A DNA stretch of 64,000 nt from an uncultured Cellvibrio sp. (lineage in GTDB: Bacteria > Pseudomonadota > Gammaproteobacteria > Pseudomonadales > Cellvibrionaceae): NCBI GenBank assembly GCA_937958105.1, contig CALFXJ010000012.1, positions 101,939-165,938 on the forward strand. The letters are read 5' to 3'. Below, piece by piece: positions 17,705 through 26,551 of this stretch. The notes beneath the pieces were generated by a model. That model made no database searches and was not told where the DNA came from. It worked only from the letters and a program-made list of their open reading frames with translations. The translations under genes and the position numbers were made by a program. Position 1 is the stretch's first letter. Each line of letters starts with the position of its first letter.

Positions 17705-18118
17705 TTATTTAACCACTCGCAGACTGGGACGTTTTTGTGCAGTGTCACCACCTCCGCCCCCGGTTGGCGTAGGCTCCGGCGGTGATGGTGGGTGATTCGA
17801 AGATTCAGATTCAAACATCATGCCCTGACCATTTTCACGTGCATATATACCTAAGACGGCACCGCATGGAATAAACAGGTCGAAGGGCACACCCCCAAAA
17901 CGCGCACTGAAAGAAATAGCTTCCAACCCAATAAAGAGATCTTTCAAGGCTGAAGGTGCGATATTCAGAATGATCTGCCCATCTTTGTTGACGTATTGTT
18001 GAGGCACTTCGACACCCTGAACATGAGCGTCGACCAGGATATAGGGTGTGCAGTTGTTGTCGACAATCCACTCATACAAAGCGCGGATGATGTAAGGCCG
18101 GCTGGATGTCATAGACAT
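17705..18118 (-). CDS. sspB: ClpXP protease specificity-enhancing factor SspB
   Basis: The 137-residue adaptor delivers ssrA-tagged proteins to ClpXP. The folded domain spans about 5-110 (RPYIIRALYEWI, then IARENG-like YARENGQGMMFE). A flexible Pro/Gly-rich linker follows, and the tail RPSLRVVK matches the ClpX-binding motif at the end of E. coli SspB. Start: the ATG at 18118 with GGAG 11 bases upstream; a GTG at 18130 sits on top of that site. It follows sspA by 62 bases, the usual order. Confidence 0.94.
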   Translation of the reverse strand: MSMTSSRPYIIRALYEWIVDNNCTPYILVDAHVQGVEVPQQYVNKDGQIILNIAPSALKDLFIGLEAISFSARFGGVPFDLFIPCGAVLGIYARENGQGMMFESESSNHPPSPPEPTPTGGGGGDTAQKRPSLRVVK

Positions 18119-18180
18119 GGGAATACTCACTCCATTGTTACGTATCGTTTGAGCGCAGAACGGATAGCGGGCTGAGGTAA

Positions 18181-18819
18181 TCAGCCCTTAAACATCTCGC
18201 GCTCTGGCTCTGTCAGGCTGGCTTGGAAGGCGTCGCGGGCAAACAAACGTTCCATGTAGTTCAACAGAGGTTGAGTCTGCCGGTTTTTCGGCATTTCTAT
18301 CTCCATTAATGGCAGGCGCCAGAGAATAGGAGCAAGGCAGCAATCCACAATGGTAAAGTCATCACTCATAAAGAACGGCTTTTCCGAAAAGATTGGCGCA
18401 ATACTGATAAAGCTCTCTTTAAGCTCCTTCCGCGCCTTCGCCACATGCTCCTTGTTTTTGCTCCCCAGAATGGTATCCACCAGAGGCGACCAGTCGCGCT
18501 CCAGTCGGTACATCCACAGGCGACTTTTAGCACGCGCTACAGGATACACCGGCAACAAGGGAGGGTGGGGAAATCGCTCATCGATGTATTCCATGATGAC
18601 CTTGGACTCATAAAGCGATAAATCGTCCCGGTCCACCAGGGTCGGCAAAGTATTGTACGGATTCAAATCAGCCAGCTCTTCAGGCTTGTGTTTTGGATCA
18701 ACGTCCACCACCTCTACAGTGACGCCTTTTTCCGCCAATACGATTCTCACCCGATGACTGTAATGATCCCGCGCATCGGAAAATAATGTCATGACTGAGC
18801 GTTTACTGACCACTCCCAT
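18181..18819 (-). CDS. sspA: Stringent starvation protein SspA
   Basis: A 212-residue protein with a glutathione transferase-like fold that binds RNA polymerase rather than acting as an enzyme. It affects stationary-phase and acid-stress gene expression. The surface motif P84-H85-P86, important in E. coli SspA, is present at the same numbers. The ATG at 18819 follows GAGGTG; the in-frame extension upstream overlaps the petBC terminator and is not coding. It follows the bc1 genes, as in many gammaproteobacteria. Confidence 0.94.
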   Translation of the reverse strand: MGVVSKRSVMTLFSDARDHYSHRVRIVLAEKGVTVEVVDVDPKHKPEELADLNPYNTLPTLVDRDDLSLYESKVIMEYIDERFPHPPLLPVYPVARAKSRLWMYRLERDWSPLVDTILGSKNKEHVAKARKELKESFISIAPIFSEKPFFMSDDFTIVDCCLAPILWRLPLMEIEMPKNRQTQPLLNYMERLFARDAFQASLTEPEREMFKG

Positions 18820-18857
18820 GGGTTTGCACCTCAATAACCTCAACCTTAAAACGAAAA

Positions 18858-18879
18858 CGGGCGGTAAGAGTACCGCCCG
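18858..18879 (-). terminator. Terminator after petBC
   Basis: A perfect 9-bp GC-rich stem (18858-18866 with 18871-18879) with a four-base loop is followed by TTTTCGTTTT on the minus strand. It ends the petA-petBC transcript 26 bases after the stop codon and just before sspA. Confidence 0.8.
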
Positions 18880-18904
18880 CAGCAACAAGCTACCTACCTG
18901 AAAC

Positions 18905-20956
18905 TCAGTGAATACCTTTCCAGTACTCCCGATTCAGTAAATAGGTGAATACGAATAGCACCGCGAGGAACAGGAGCACAAAAATCCCCATCCGCTCGCG
19001 CTGCATGGCAGCAGGTTCGCCTACATATTCAAGGAAATTCACCAGATCGTAGACTGCACGGTCAAACTCCTCGCCAGTCATAGTACCTTTTATCGCGCCC
19101 TCTGTAAGCGCTCCACATTGCTCATCCATCTCCGGATTGCCAAGGTTGTCACGCAGTACACCACCACCGGGAGCCAGTTTGGGACCGGGTCCGCATTCCA
19201 GCAGCCCTTGGGCACCAATCATGACGTGCGGCATACCCACGTTCGGGAAAACGCGGTTATTGACTCCCCATGGGCGCGTATCGTCTCTGTAGAAGTTACG
19301 CAGGTAAGTATACAACCACTCCGGAGAACGGGCCCGCGCCACCAACGACAGATCTGGCGGTACTACACCAAACCAGGTCTTGGCCTGAGCCGGACGCATG
19401 GCAATATCCATGAGCTCACCGATACGCTGATCGGTAAATATCATGTTTTCTACCATCAGCTCGTGTGGAATGCCCAAATCATCAGCTACGCGTTCATAGC
19501 GGGAGAACTTTGCAGCATGGCAGCCCATGCAGTAGTTTACAAAGTACTTGGCACCGCGTTGTAACGATTCTTTGTTGGAGAGGTCCGGTACCATCACATC
19601 GCACTCGATAGTACCGCATTTGAACTCGCTCTCCGCACCCACAGCTTTGATAGGCACTACCACGAGCACCACAAAGAGCGCGAAGCCTCCCAATACCAGA
19701 GGCAGGGGCAGACCTTTACTCTGCACACGGGTCGGTTCAGGCAAGGTCTTCTCACGACGGGTCCAGAACGGCATGCCGATAAAGTAGGCAAAGTACAGAA
19801 TGGTGCAGATCTGCGCCAATACAGTACGTCCCGGAGTAGGAGATTTCACACCGAGGTAGCCCAGGATAACGAAAGAAGCAGCGAACACTAACAGGGCGAT
19901 ACGGCTGAAGGTGCCCTTGTACCGAATTGATTTAACGGGGCTCTTATCCAGCCAGGGCAATACAAACAGAATGGCAATCGCCGCACCCATGGCCACCAGA
20001 CCAAGGAACTTGGAGTCCAATGGGCCAATATCAAAAGTCACAGCACGCAGGATGGCGTAGAAAGGCGTGAAGTACCAGACTGGCGCGATATGCGGAGGAG
20101 TCTTGAGGTTGTTAGCCTCTTCGAAGTTAGCGTATTCCAGGAAGAATCCGCCCATCTCCGGCATGAAGAAGATCACGAAACAGAATACAAACAGGAAGAC
20201 GGAGACGCCAACCAGATCGTGTACAGTGTAGAACGGATGGAACGGAACGCCATCGCGTGGAATGCCATTTTCATCTTTGTTCTTCTTGATTTCGACACCA
20301 TCCGGGTTGTTGGAGCCTACTTCGTGCAGGGCCAGCAGGTGAAGCACAACCAGCGCCAACAGCACGATAGGCATGGCAACAACGTGAAGCGCAAAGAAAC
20401 GGTTCAGGGTAATCCCGGAGATAAGGTAATCACCACGAATCCACTGCACCAGATCGTCACCCACTACAGGAATTGCCCCGAACAGCGACACGATTACCTG
20501 CGCACCCCAATATGACATCTGACCCCAGGGTAATACATAACCCATGAAGGCTTCAGCCATCAGCACCAGATAAATGGTCATACCGAAGATCCATACAAGC
20601 TCGCGCGGGGCTTTATACGAGCCATACATCAGACCACGGAACATATGGAGATAAACAACAACGAAAAATGCGGAAGCGCCAGTGGAGTGCATGTAGCGCA
20701 GCAGCCATCCGTAATCAACATCACGCATGATGTATTCGACAGAGGCAAAGGCACCTTCTGCGGTGGGGGTATAGCTCATGGTGAGCCAGATACCGGTTAC
20801 CAGCTGGTTTACCAGAACCAGCAGTGACAACACGCCAAAGAAGTACCAGAAGTTAAAGTTTTTAGGGGCGTAATACTTGCCCATATGGGTATCCCATGCG
20901 CGCTGTACAGGTAAGCGCTTGTCAACCCACTGCCACAATCCAGTCAACCAATTCAT
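18905..20956 (-). CDS. petB-petC: Fused cytochrome b / cytochrome c1 of the bc1 complex
   Basis: One uninterrupted 683-codon frame encodes both haem subunits of ubiquinol-cytochrome c reductase. Cytochrome b occupies about 1-400, with haem ligands H90, H104, H191 and H206 and the quinol-site motif PVWY. A hydrophobic segment (about 416-438) ending AVGAES looks like the c1 signal peptide. Cytochrome c1 then follows, with haem motif C476-MG-C479-H480, a candidate methionine ligand in FPNVGMP, and a C-terminal anchor. Pseudomonas has two genes; the fusion resembles rhizobial fbcH. The ATG at 20956 follows AGGAGG, two bases after petA. Confidence 0.93.
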   Translation of the reverse strand: MNWLTGLWQWVDKRLPVQRAWDTHMGKYYAPKNFNFWYFFGVLSLLVLVNQLVTGIWLTMSYTPTAEGAFASVEYIMRDVDYGWLLRYMHSTGASAFFVVVYLHMFRGLMYGSYKAPRELVWIFGMTIYLVLMAEAFMGYVLPWGQMSYWGAQVIVSLFGAIPVVGDDLVQWIRGDYLISGITLNRFFALHVVAMPIVLLALVVLHLLALHEVGSNNPDGVEIKKNKDENGIPRDGVPFHPFYTVHDLVGVSVFLFVFCFVIFFMPEMGGFFLEYANFEEANNLKTPPHIAPVWYFTPFYAILRAVTFDIGPLDSKFLGLVAMGAAIAILFVLPWLDKSPVKSIRYKGTFSRIALLVFAASFVILGYLGVKSPTPGRTVLAQICTILYFAYFIGMPFWTRREKTLPEPTRVQSKGLPLPLVLGGFALFVVLVVVPIKAVGAESEFKCGTIECDVMVPDLSNKESLQRGAKYFVNYCMGCHAAKFSRYERVADDLGIPHELMVENMIFTDQRIGELMDIAMRPAQAKTWFGVVPPDLSLVARARSPEWLYTYLRNFYRDDTRPWGVNNRVFPNVGMPHVMIGAQGLLECGPGPKLAPGGGVLRDNLGNPEMDEQCGALTEGAIKGTMTGEEFDRAVYDLVNFLEYVGEPAAMQRERMGIFVLLFLAVLFVFTYLLNREYWKGIH

Positions 20957-20958
20957 TA

Positions 20959-21552
20959 TCAAGCCTCCTGATCCACGCCGATGACAACCACGCTCTCGCT
21001 CTCATAAGAGTGCGGTGGTATTTCCAGATTGATCGGCGCAGGAACACCTTGAAAAACCCGGCCTGCCAGATCGAATTTGGAACCATGACACGGACAGAAA
21101 AAGCCGCCTTGCCATTCATCACCACCCAGATCCTGCGCACCGACATCAGGACGGTACATAGGAGCACAACCCAGGTGTGTGCATAAACCCAACAGAATTA
21201 AAAACTCTTCTTTGATGGAACGATGATGATTTTTCGCGTACTCCGGCTGTTGAGGCGTCTCTGAATTCGGATCGCGCACAAGCTTGTCGGTCTTTTTCAA
21301 CCCTTCAAGTGCTTCAGGTGTACGACGCACGATATAAATAGGCTTACCACGCCATTCAACCGTGATCATCTGACCGGGCTCAATCTTGCCAATATTGGCC
21401 TTCACTGGAGCACCGGCCGCCCGCGCCTTGGCACTGGGGTTCCAGGAACCTACAAAAGGAACAGCTACACCTATCACACCTACCGCACCCACAACGGATG
21501 TAGCGGCAGTGAGAACGCGGCGACGTGTTTTGTTTACTACGTCATTCGTCAT
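20959..21552 (-). CDS. petA: Rieske iron-sulfur subunit of the bc1 complex
   Basis: The 197-residue protein carries a twin-arginine signal/anchor (TRRRVLTAATS, then a membrane helix to about 34) and the 2Fe-2S ligands in CTHLGC and CPCHGS. It passes electrons from quinol to cytochrome c1 at the periplasmic face. The start is the ATG at 21552 with GGGGAG nine bases upstream. The next gene, petBC, starts two bases after its stop, so translation is probably coupled. Confidence 0.96.
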   Translation of the reverse strand: MTNDVVNKTRRRVLTAATSVVGAVGVIGVAVPFVGSWNPSAKARAAGAPVKANIGKIEPGQMITVEWRGKPIYIVRRTPEALEGLKKTDKLVRDPNSETPQQPEYAKNHHRSIKEEFLILLGLCTHLGCAPMYRPDVGAQDLGGDEWQGGFFCPCHGSKFDLAGRVFQGVPAPINLEIPPHSYESESVVVIGVDQEA

Positions 21553-21716
21553 GACGAATTCTCCCCTAACAGCTTCCAACGGCCTGTAAATCACTGGATT
21601 TCAGCGATTTAAATTATTTTTGAGATACGCAAAAAATGGCCAATCTTAATGAAATTACGCGTCGCTTACAAGAATAACCACATGTAAGCCGCGGATTATA
21701 AATAGAAGGCATAAAA

Positions 21717-21748
21717 AAACGCCCAGGCCGCTGACGGCCTGGGCGTTT
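21717..21748 (-). terminator. Terminator after rpsI
   Basis: A perfect 14-bp GC-rich stem (21717-21730 with 21735-21748), a four-base loop, and a seven-T run on the minus strand. It separates the rplM-rpsI ribosomal operon from petA, which must therefore have its own promoter in 21553-21716. Confidence 0.9.
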
Positions 21749-21789
21749 GCGAAGAACTGTCGCTCGCCGGAAGGTCCAGCCAGCAAACA

Positions 21790-22182
21790 TTAACGCTTGG
21801 AGTATTGTGGTCTCTTACGCGCTTTACGCAGACCCACTTTCTTACGCTCAACTTCACGCGAATCGCGGGTAACAAAACCAGCTTTACGCAGCGGTGAACG
21901 CAAGGACTCATCATATTCCATCAATGCACGGGTTAAACCGTGGCGAATTGCACCCGCCTGACCGAAGCTACCACCACCGCTCACAGTAACGTTTACGTCG
22001 AACTTGTCAGTCAGACCAACGTTTTCCAGCGGTTGACGCACGATCATGCGAGAAACCGGACGGCCGAAATACTCGTCCAGAGGACGGTTATTTACAGTGA
22101 TAACACCGCTGCCGGCGGTAATGAATACACGTGCGGTAGAAGTCTTGCGACGACCGGTACCGTAGTATTGAGTTGCTGCCAT
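21790..22182 (-). CDS. rpsI: 30S ribosomal protein S9
   Basis: The 130-residue protein is the usual length for S9 and ends in the conserved basic tail RKARKRPQYSKR that reaches the P-site tRNA. The N-terminus YYGTGRRKTSTARV is characteristic. It is the second gene of the rplM-rpsI operon, 11 bases after rplM, followed by a strong terminator. Confidence 0.97.
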   Translation of the reverse strand: MAATQYYGTGRRKTSTARVFITAGSGVITVNNRPLDEYFGRPVSRMIVRQPLENVGLTDKFDVNVTVSGGGSFGQAGAIRHGLTRALMEYDESLRSPLRKAGFVTRDSREVERKKVGLRKARKRPQYSKR

Positions 22183-22193
22183 ATTCAGACCCC

Positions 22194-22622
22194 TTAGATA
22201 TTCAGTTCTTGAGGTTGCTGAGCAGCATGCGGATGCTCATTACCTGCGTACACTTTTAACTTCTTGAACATTGCACGACCCAGTGGACCTTTCGGCAGCA
22301 TGCCTTTTACAGCGATCTGGATGGTGCGCTCAGGAGCCTTCTCGATCAGCTTCTCGAAGCTGATGGACTTGATACCGCCAATGTGGTTAGTGTGATGATA
22401 ATAAATCTTATCAGTCAGCTTCTTACCGGTTACGCGCACTTTTTCGGCGTTGATAACTACGATGTAGTCACCGGTATCCACGTGGGGAGTGTACTCAGGT
22501 TTGTGCTTGCCGCGCAGACGCGAAGCAATTTCTGCCGCCATACGACCCAGGGTTTTCCCTGCCGCATCGACGACGAACCAGTCACGAACGACGGATTCTG
22601 GTTTGGCACTGTATGTCTTCAT
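22194..22622 (-). CDS. rplM: 50S ribosomal protein L13
   Basis: The 142-residue L13 begins MKTYSAKP and contains the conserved HTNHIGGIKS and AVKGMLPKGPLGR segments. It is an early assembly protein of the large subunit. The ATG at 22622 follows AGGA; an in-frame extension of 11 codons upstream is rejected because L13 proteins begin here. A clear sigma-70 promoter lies about 50-75 bases upstream. Confidence 0.97.
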   Translation of the reverse strand: MKTYSAKPESVVRDWFVVDAAGKTLGRMAAEIASRLRGKHKPEYTPHVDTGDYIVVINAEKVRVTGKKLTDKIYYHHTNHIGGIKSISFEKLIEKAPERTIQIAVKGMLPKGPLGRAMFKKLKVYAGNEHPHAAQQPQELNI

Positions 22623-22670
22623 GTTATTCCTGCCTGTTAATGTGGTGTGACCCACCCAAAAAGAGCGCGA

Positions 22671-22699
22671 ATACTACACAACTGCCGAGCCCTTTTCAA
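22671..22699 (-). promoter_or_regulatory. Sigma-70 promoter of rplM-rpsI
   Basis: On the minus strand, -35 TTGAAA (22699-22694), a 17-base spacer and -10 TAGTAT (22676-22671) make a good vegetative promoter. Transcription would start near 22664, giving a leader of about 40 bases before rplM. The -35 overlaps a small inverted repeat GCCCTT/AAGGGC. Confidence 0.7.
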
Positions 22700-22731
22700 G
22701 GGCATTTTCTACCAAAAGCATCAGCGGGAAC

Positions 22732-23847
22732 TCAAGGGCGGTGCGGCCTGGCGAGATACTCCCGGCTCTGCATCTCAAGCAAGCGGCTTACCGTTCTCTG
22801 AAACTCAAACTCCAGCTTGCCCTGACCATACAGTTCGGCCAGTGGCCGGGCTGCGGACAGCACCAGCTTCACATTTCGATCATAGAATTCATCCACCAGA
22901 TTAATGAAGCGGCGAGCCTGATCATCGTTATCACGTCCCAACCCCGGTACGTTGCTGATCACGACGGAATGGTACTCCTTCGCCAGCTCTATATAGTCGT
23001 TCTGTGACCTCGGCCCATCGCAGATGGCAACGAAATCGAACCACACCACGTCCTCCGCCAGGTGCCGGACGGCTATTGAGCGCCCCTCTACCTCTATGGC
23101 CAGATTCGATGCGATTTCACCATCACAGGGAACCAATGCCCGGAAACAGGACATCAGGTTCTGTTCTGCCGCCTCCCCCAAAGGAGAATGGTAGAGCTCG
23201 GCCTGCTCCAGCGCACGCAGGCGATAGTCCACACCACCATCAATATTCATCACCTGGGTATGCTTTTTGAGAAGTGCGATGGCGGGCAGAAAGCGGGCGC
23301 GCTGCAATCCATCCTTATATAACCCGTCCGGCTCAATATTGGACGTTGCCACCAAGGTAACTCCGCGCTCAAACAACTGCTCCATCAAGGTGCCCAGAAT
23401 CATGGCATCGGTAATATCGGAGACGAAGAATTCATCAAAGCAAATCACCCGGGCTTCCTGACTGATGGTGTCAGCCACTTTTTCCAGGGGATTCTTGTGC
23501 CCCCCCAGCTTTTTAAGCTCGGCATGTACCCGCCGCATGAAGCGGTGAAAATGCACACGCATCTTCTCCTCAAACGGCAGACTTTCGTAGAAGTTGTCCA
23601 TCAGGTAAGTCTTGCCACGACCCACGCCACCCCAGAAGTACAACCCTTTGACGGGTTCCGACGCTGACTTCATGAAATGCTGCCCCAGCCTGGACAGCAA
23701 CCCCGCCGGTTTTCGCTGCCCATGACGGGCAATCAGCTGTTCATAAAGTGCCTGCAGCAATTCCACAGCCTTGGCCTGGGCGGGGTCATGACGAAAATCC
23801 GGACGTTGCAGATCGCGCTGATAACGCTCAAGAGGGGAAGGATTCAT
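22732..23847 (-). CDS. zapE: Cell division ATPase ZapE
   Basis: The 371-residue AAA-type ATPase matches ZapE (E. coli YhcM, about 375). Walker A is GGVGRGKT near 70 and Walker B is VICFDEF near 118, and the N-terminus has the family pattern PLERYQRDL. ZapE associates with the divisome and Z-ring under stress. The gene lies upstream of rplM on the same strand, as in Pseudomonas. Confidence 0.93.
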   Translation of the reverse strand: MNPSPLERYQRDLQRPDFRHDPAQAKAVELLQALYEQLIARHGQRKPAGLLSRLGQHFMKSASEPVKGLYFWGGVGRGKTYLMDNFYESLPFEEKMRVHFHRFMRRVHAELKKLGGHKNPLEKVADTISQEARVICFDEFFVSDITDAMILGTLMEQLFERGVTLVATSNIEPDGLYKDGLQRARFLPAIALLKKHTQVMNIDGGVDYRLRALEQAELYHSPLGEAAEQNLMSCFRALVPCDGEIASNLAIEVEGRSIAVRHLAEDVVWFDFVAICDGPRSQNDYIELAKEYHSVVISNVPGLGRDNDDQARRFINLVDEFYDRNVKLVLSAARPLAELYGQGKLEFEFQRTVSRLLEMQSREYLARPHRP

Positions 23848-23930
23848 AGATAACTACATACTCACTATCTGTGGTGGGCGCCACTCTAACTATGTTGAAT
23901 AGGAGAGGCAATCGGCTGCGCATTGAGGAT

Positions 23931-24590
23931 TTACGCTAGCTGACGAGCAATTGCCGGCGATAAGTCCTCCTTGAGATTTGTCAGATAGCCGTGAAAGAAG
24001 TGCCCTGCCTCTTCATAGCGGATTAATTCCGCAGGCGATTTCAACCCGGCAACCCATTCGTACACCCCTGCCGCATGCACGCGCTCATCCCGGTCCCCCT
24101 GAACTACCACAACCGGGCATGGGAAGCCGCCCTCACGATCATAGGGATAACGTTCTACCGGCGGCGCGACCAGAGTCAGATGGTGGACATCCGCTCCCCG
24201 AAAACAGGCCTGGGCAGCAATGGATGAGCCGAAAGAAAAACCGGCCAGCAACAGATCATCGCCCGGGTGTGCCTTCTTCACCCATTCAATAACCGCGAGC
24301 AAGTCATCCAGCTCCCCCACACCGTTATCGAAGCCCCCCTCACTGCCCCCGACACCGCGAAAGTTGAAACTGACCGATTTAATACCCAGATCACGATAGG
24401 TTCTCACCAGGGTCGTGACCACTTTGTTGTCCATGGTGCCGCCGTGTACAGGATGAGGATGGCAGATAACGGCAATTAACCGACGCTCGGCCAGGGTCCC
24501 GCTCTCGCTCTCCCGGGTCAGTCGGGCCTCAATATTCCCAGCCGGTCCACGCAATAAAAATCGAGAATCATTTGGTTCTTTTACAGTCAT
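23931..24590 (-). CDS. Alpha/beta hydrolase (COG2945-type)
   Basis: A 219-residue serine hydrolase. The nucleophile elbow GFSFGSS, the acid in VQGDRDERV and the histidine in EAGHFFHG give a full catalytic triad, and HPHPVHGGTMDNKVV is characteristic of the family. The substrate is unknown. The chosen ATG at 24590 has only a weak ribosome binding site; a GTG at 24617 has none. It is divergent from zapG and lies upstream of zapE. Confidence 0.83.
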   Translation of the reverse strand: MTVKEPNDSRFLLRGPAGNIEARLTRESESGTLAERRLIAVICHPHPVHGGTMDNKVVTTLVRTYRDLGIKSVSFNFRGVGGSEGGFDNGVGELDDLLAVIEWVKKAHPGDDLLLAGFSFGSSIAAQACFRGADVHHLTLVAPPVERYPYDREGGFPCPVVVVQGDRDERVHAAGVYEWVAGLKSPAELIRYEEAGHFFHGYLTNLKEDLSPAIARQLA

Positions 24591-24760
24591 ATCTACCCGC
24601 TTCGTTAGGAGGCTCACCCAACATTGGGGAGCGATGATTTATGGCGATTCAATCCACACTAAAGACCGTATAATACATTCGTGTATATAATGTGCACGCC
24701 CCACACCTGCCCGTCCGCCACGTGCGGCGACAGATATTTTATGCGCTTAAGGAGAGTTTT

Positions 24761-25261
24761 GTGTTTTCACTCAGTACCCTTGTCTTGACCAGTCTGATCA
24801 GTCTGCTCGCAGGCGCCGGACTTGGTGCATTTTTGCTCTACCTGTTTCGTGCCCAAGTTTATAGCCGCGAGCTGGAGCAACGTCTGCATGAGGCAGAAAA
24901 CACTTTGCAGAGCTATCAGCGCGATGTCGCCGAACACTTTGCTCAGACATCGCAATTGGTAAACAACCTCACCCAATCTTACCGCGATGTGCATGAACAT
25001 CTGGCAAACAGCGCCCTTAAGCTGGCGACACCAGCTATCAGCCGACAAATTCTGGAAGCGGCTAACGCCAACCTGCTGGGAACTGAAAAATCCTATATTA
25101 CCGAGCAGCACTTCGAGCCGCCCCGCGACTGGGCTCCTAAAGCAGCGGGAGCCAAAGGGGCATTAAGCGAGGACTTTGGACTTCATGAGGAGCGCGATCA
25201 CAGCACGCCCACTGAGTCAGCCGATGACTATGAGTTCGATGACACACCACCCAAAAACTAA
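24761..25261 (+). CDS. zapG: Z-ring associated protein ZapG (YhcB, DUF1043)
   Basis: The 166-residue protein has one N-terminal membrane helix (about 5-30), a coiled coil (about 32-100) and an acidic, disordered tail, as in E. coli YhcB. It links cell division with envelope synthesis at the inner membrane. The GTG at 24761 is chosen because AAGGAG lies six bases upstream; an in-frame ATG at 24692 would add 23 residues before the helix without a binding site. It precedes algW by 95 bases. Confidence 0.88.
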   Translation: MFSLSTLVLTSLISLLAGAGLGAFLLYLFRAQVYSRELEQRLHEAENTLQSYQRDVAEHFAQTSQLVNNLTQSYRDVHEHLANSALKLATPAISRQILEAANANLLGTEKSYITEQHFEPPRDWAPKAAGAKGALSEDFGLHEERDHSTPTESADDYEFDDTPPKN

Positions 25262-25356
25262 CGGAGTGCATCCTAAACCCCAGGAGTCAGCTGGCCCTCA
25301 GGCGCCTGTCGGCATTGTATCGGCACCTGGAATCGGTGTGATCGGAGCAGCGTAAC

Positions 25357-26493
25357 ATGCCAGTTCAACGGTTAATTAATTTCCTTGGATGGCCCGTCAC
25401 CGCCGGACTCATGCTGGCGGTGCTGATATTGCTGCTGTTTCCGGACCTTCGCCAGAACAGCAGCAGCCCTTCAGCCCCCCCGAACATTGCAGCCGGTCAA
25501 TGGGGACCCGTCTCCTATTCCAATGCGGTTAACAAAGCTGCACCTTCGGTAGTGAATATTTACACCACCAAACTGGTCAAGCGTCGGTATCGCTATTCCG
25601 ACCACCCTCTCTATCGCCACTTGTTCAATAACGCCAATACCCCGCAGCAGGTGCGGATGCAGTCCACCCTTGGCTCTGGCGTGATTGTGAGCAAGGAAGG
25701 TCATATCCTGACCAATAACCATGTCATCAGCGGTGCGGACGAAATCATCATCCTGCTGCACGATGGCCGGGAGACCGCAGCTACCCTGGTAGGAACCGAC
25801 CCGGATAATGACATTGCGGTACTGAAGATCGAGCTGGATAACCTCACCCCAATCACCATGGGAGAGCCGGTTAAAGCTCAGGTTGGCGATGTTGTACTGG
25901 CCATCGGCAACCCCTTCGGCGTTGGCCAGAGCGTGAGCCTGGGCATCATCAGCGCAACGGGACGCTATGGTCTCAGAACCCACAATGAATACGAGAATTA
26001 TATTCAGACAGATGCGGCGATAAACCCCGGCAATTCGGGCGGCGCGCTGATCGATGCCCGAGGCAACCTGCTCGGGATCAGCACTGCCGTACTGGATGAA
26101 ACAGATTCCTCAGCAGGAATCAGCTTCGCCATACCGGCTGACTCTGCCATGAAGTCGCTGGAGCAGATTGTGCAGCACGGCAGCGTCGTTCGCGGCTGGC
26201 TGGGACTGGACGCCAACCAGCTGTCACCGGAGGGAATGAAGCGTTACGGTACAGCGGGCATCATCGTCATGGCTGTGCTTGAAGGCAGTCCCGCAGATCG
26301 AGCGAACCTCAAACCTGGGGACATCATTACCCATATCAACAACCAATCCGTCGCCGATGCGCGCCAGGGCTTATTTCTGGTGGCAGACATTGCTCCCGGC
26401 AGCGAAGTCAATCTGCGGGTGGTTCGTGAAGGCGAAACGCTGGAACTGGTAGCCATTGCCGGGGTTCGACCGAGTGCCCGCACGAGAACCTGA
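25357..26493 (+). CDS. algW: Periplasmic serine protease AlgW/DegS
   Basis: A 378-residue trypsin-like protease with an N-terminal membrane anchor (about 10-29), catalytic triad H122, D152 and S227 (NNHVI, DNDIAVLK, GNSGGAL) and one PDZ domain (about 265-370). The single PDZ and the anchor identify the AlgW/DegS type, which cleaves the anti-sigma factor MucA/RseA during envelope stress. The ATG follows GGAG. In Pseudomonas hisC lies between hisD and algW; here it does not. Confidence 0.93.
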   Translation: MPVQRLINFLGWPVTAGLMLAVLILLLFPDLRQNSSSPSAPPNIAAGQWGPVSYSNAVNKAAPSVVNIYTTKLVKRRYRYSDHPLYRHLFNNANTPQQVRMQSTLGSGVIVSKEGHILTNNHVISGADEIIILLHDGRETAATLVGTDPDNDIAVLKIELDNLTPITMGEPVKAQVGDVVLAIGNPFGVGQSVSLGIISATGRYGLRTHNEYENYIQTDAAINPGNSGGALIDARGNLLGISTAVLDETDSSAGISFAIPADSAMKSLEQIVQHGSVVRGWLGLDANQLSPEGMKRYGTAGIIVMAVLEGSPADRANLKPGDIITHINNQSVADARQGLFLVADIAPGSEVNLRVVREGETLELVAIAGVRPSARTRT

Positions 26494-26496
26494 TGT

Positions 26497-26525
26497 AAAA
26501 AAGCCGGCTTGATGCCGGCTTTTTT
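26497..26525. terminator. Bidirectional terminator between algW and hisD
   Basis: A perfect 12-bp stem AAAAAAGCCGGC/GCCGGCTTTTTT with a five-base loop. A on one side and T on the other let it work for algW on the plus strand and hisD on the minus strand. Confidence 0.92.
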
Positions 26526-26551
26526 CGAAGAGGAAAAGGCTGAATCTGCAT

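Noticed and set aside
24669..24692. TATAAT-like boxes as zapG promoters
   Set aside because: Two overlapping -10 candidates exist, but no -35 at a suitable distance for either strand.
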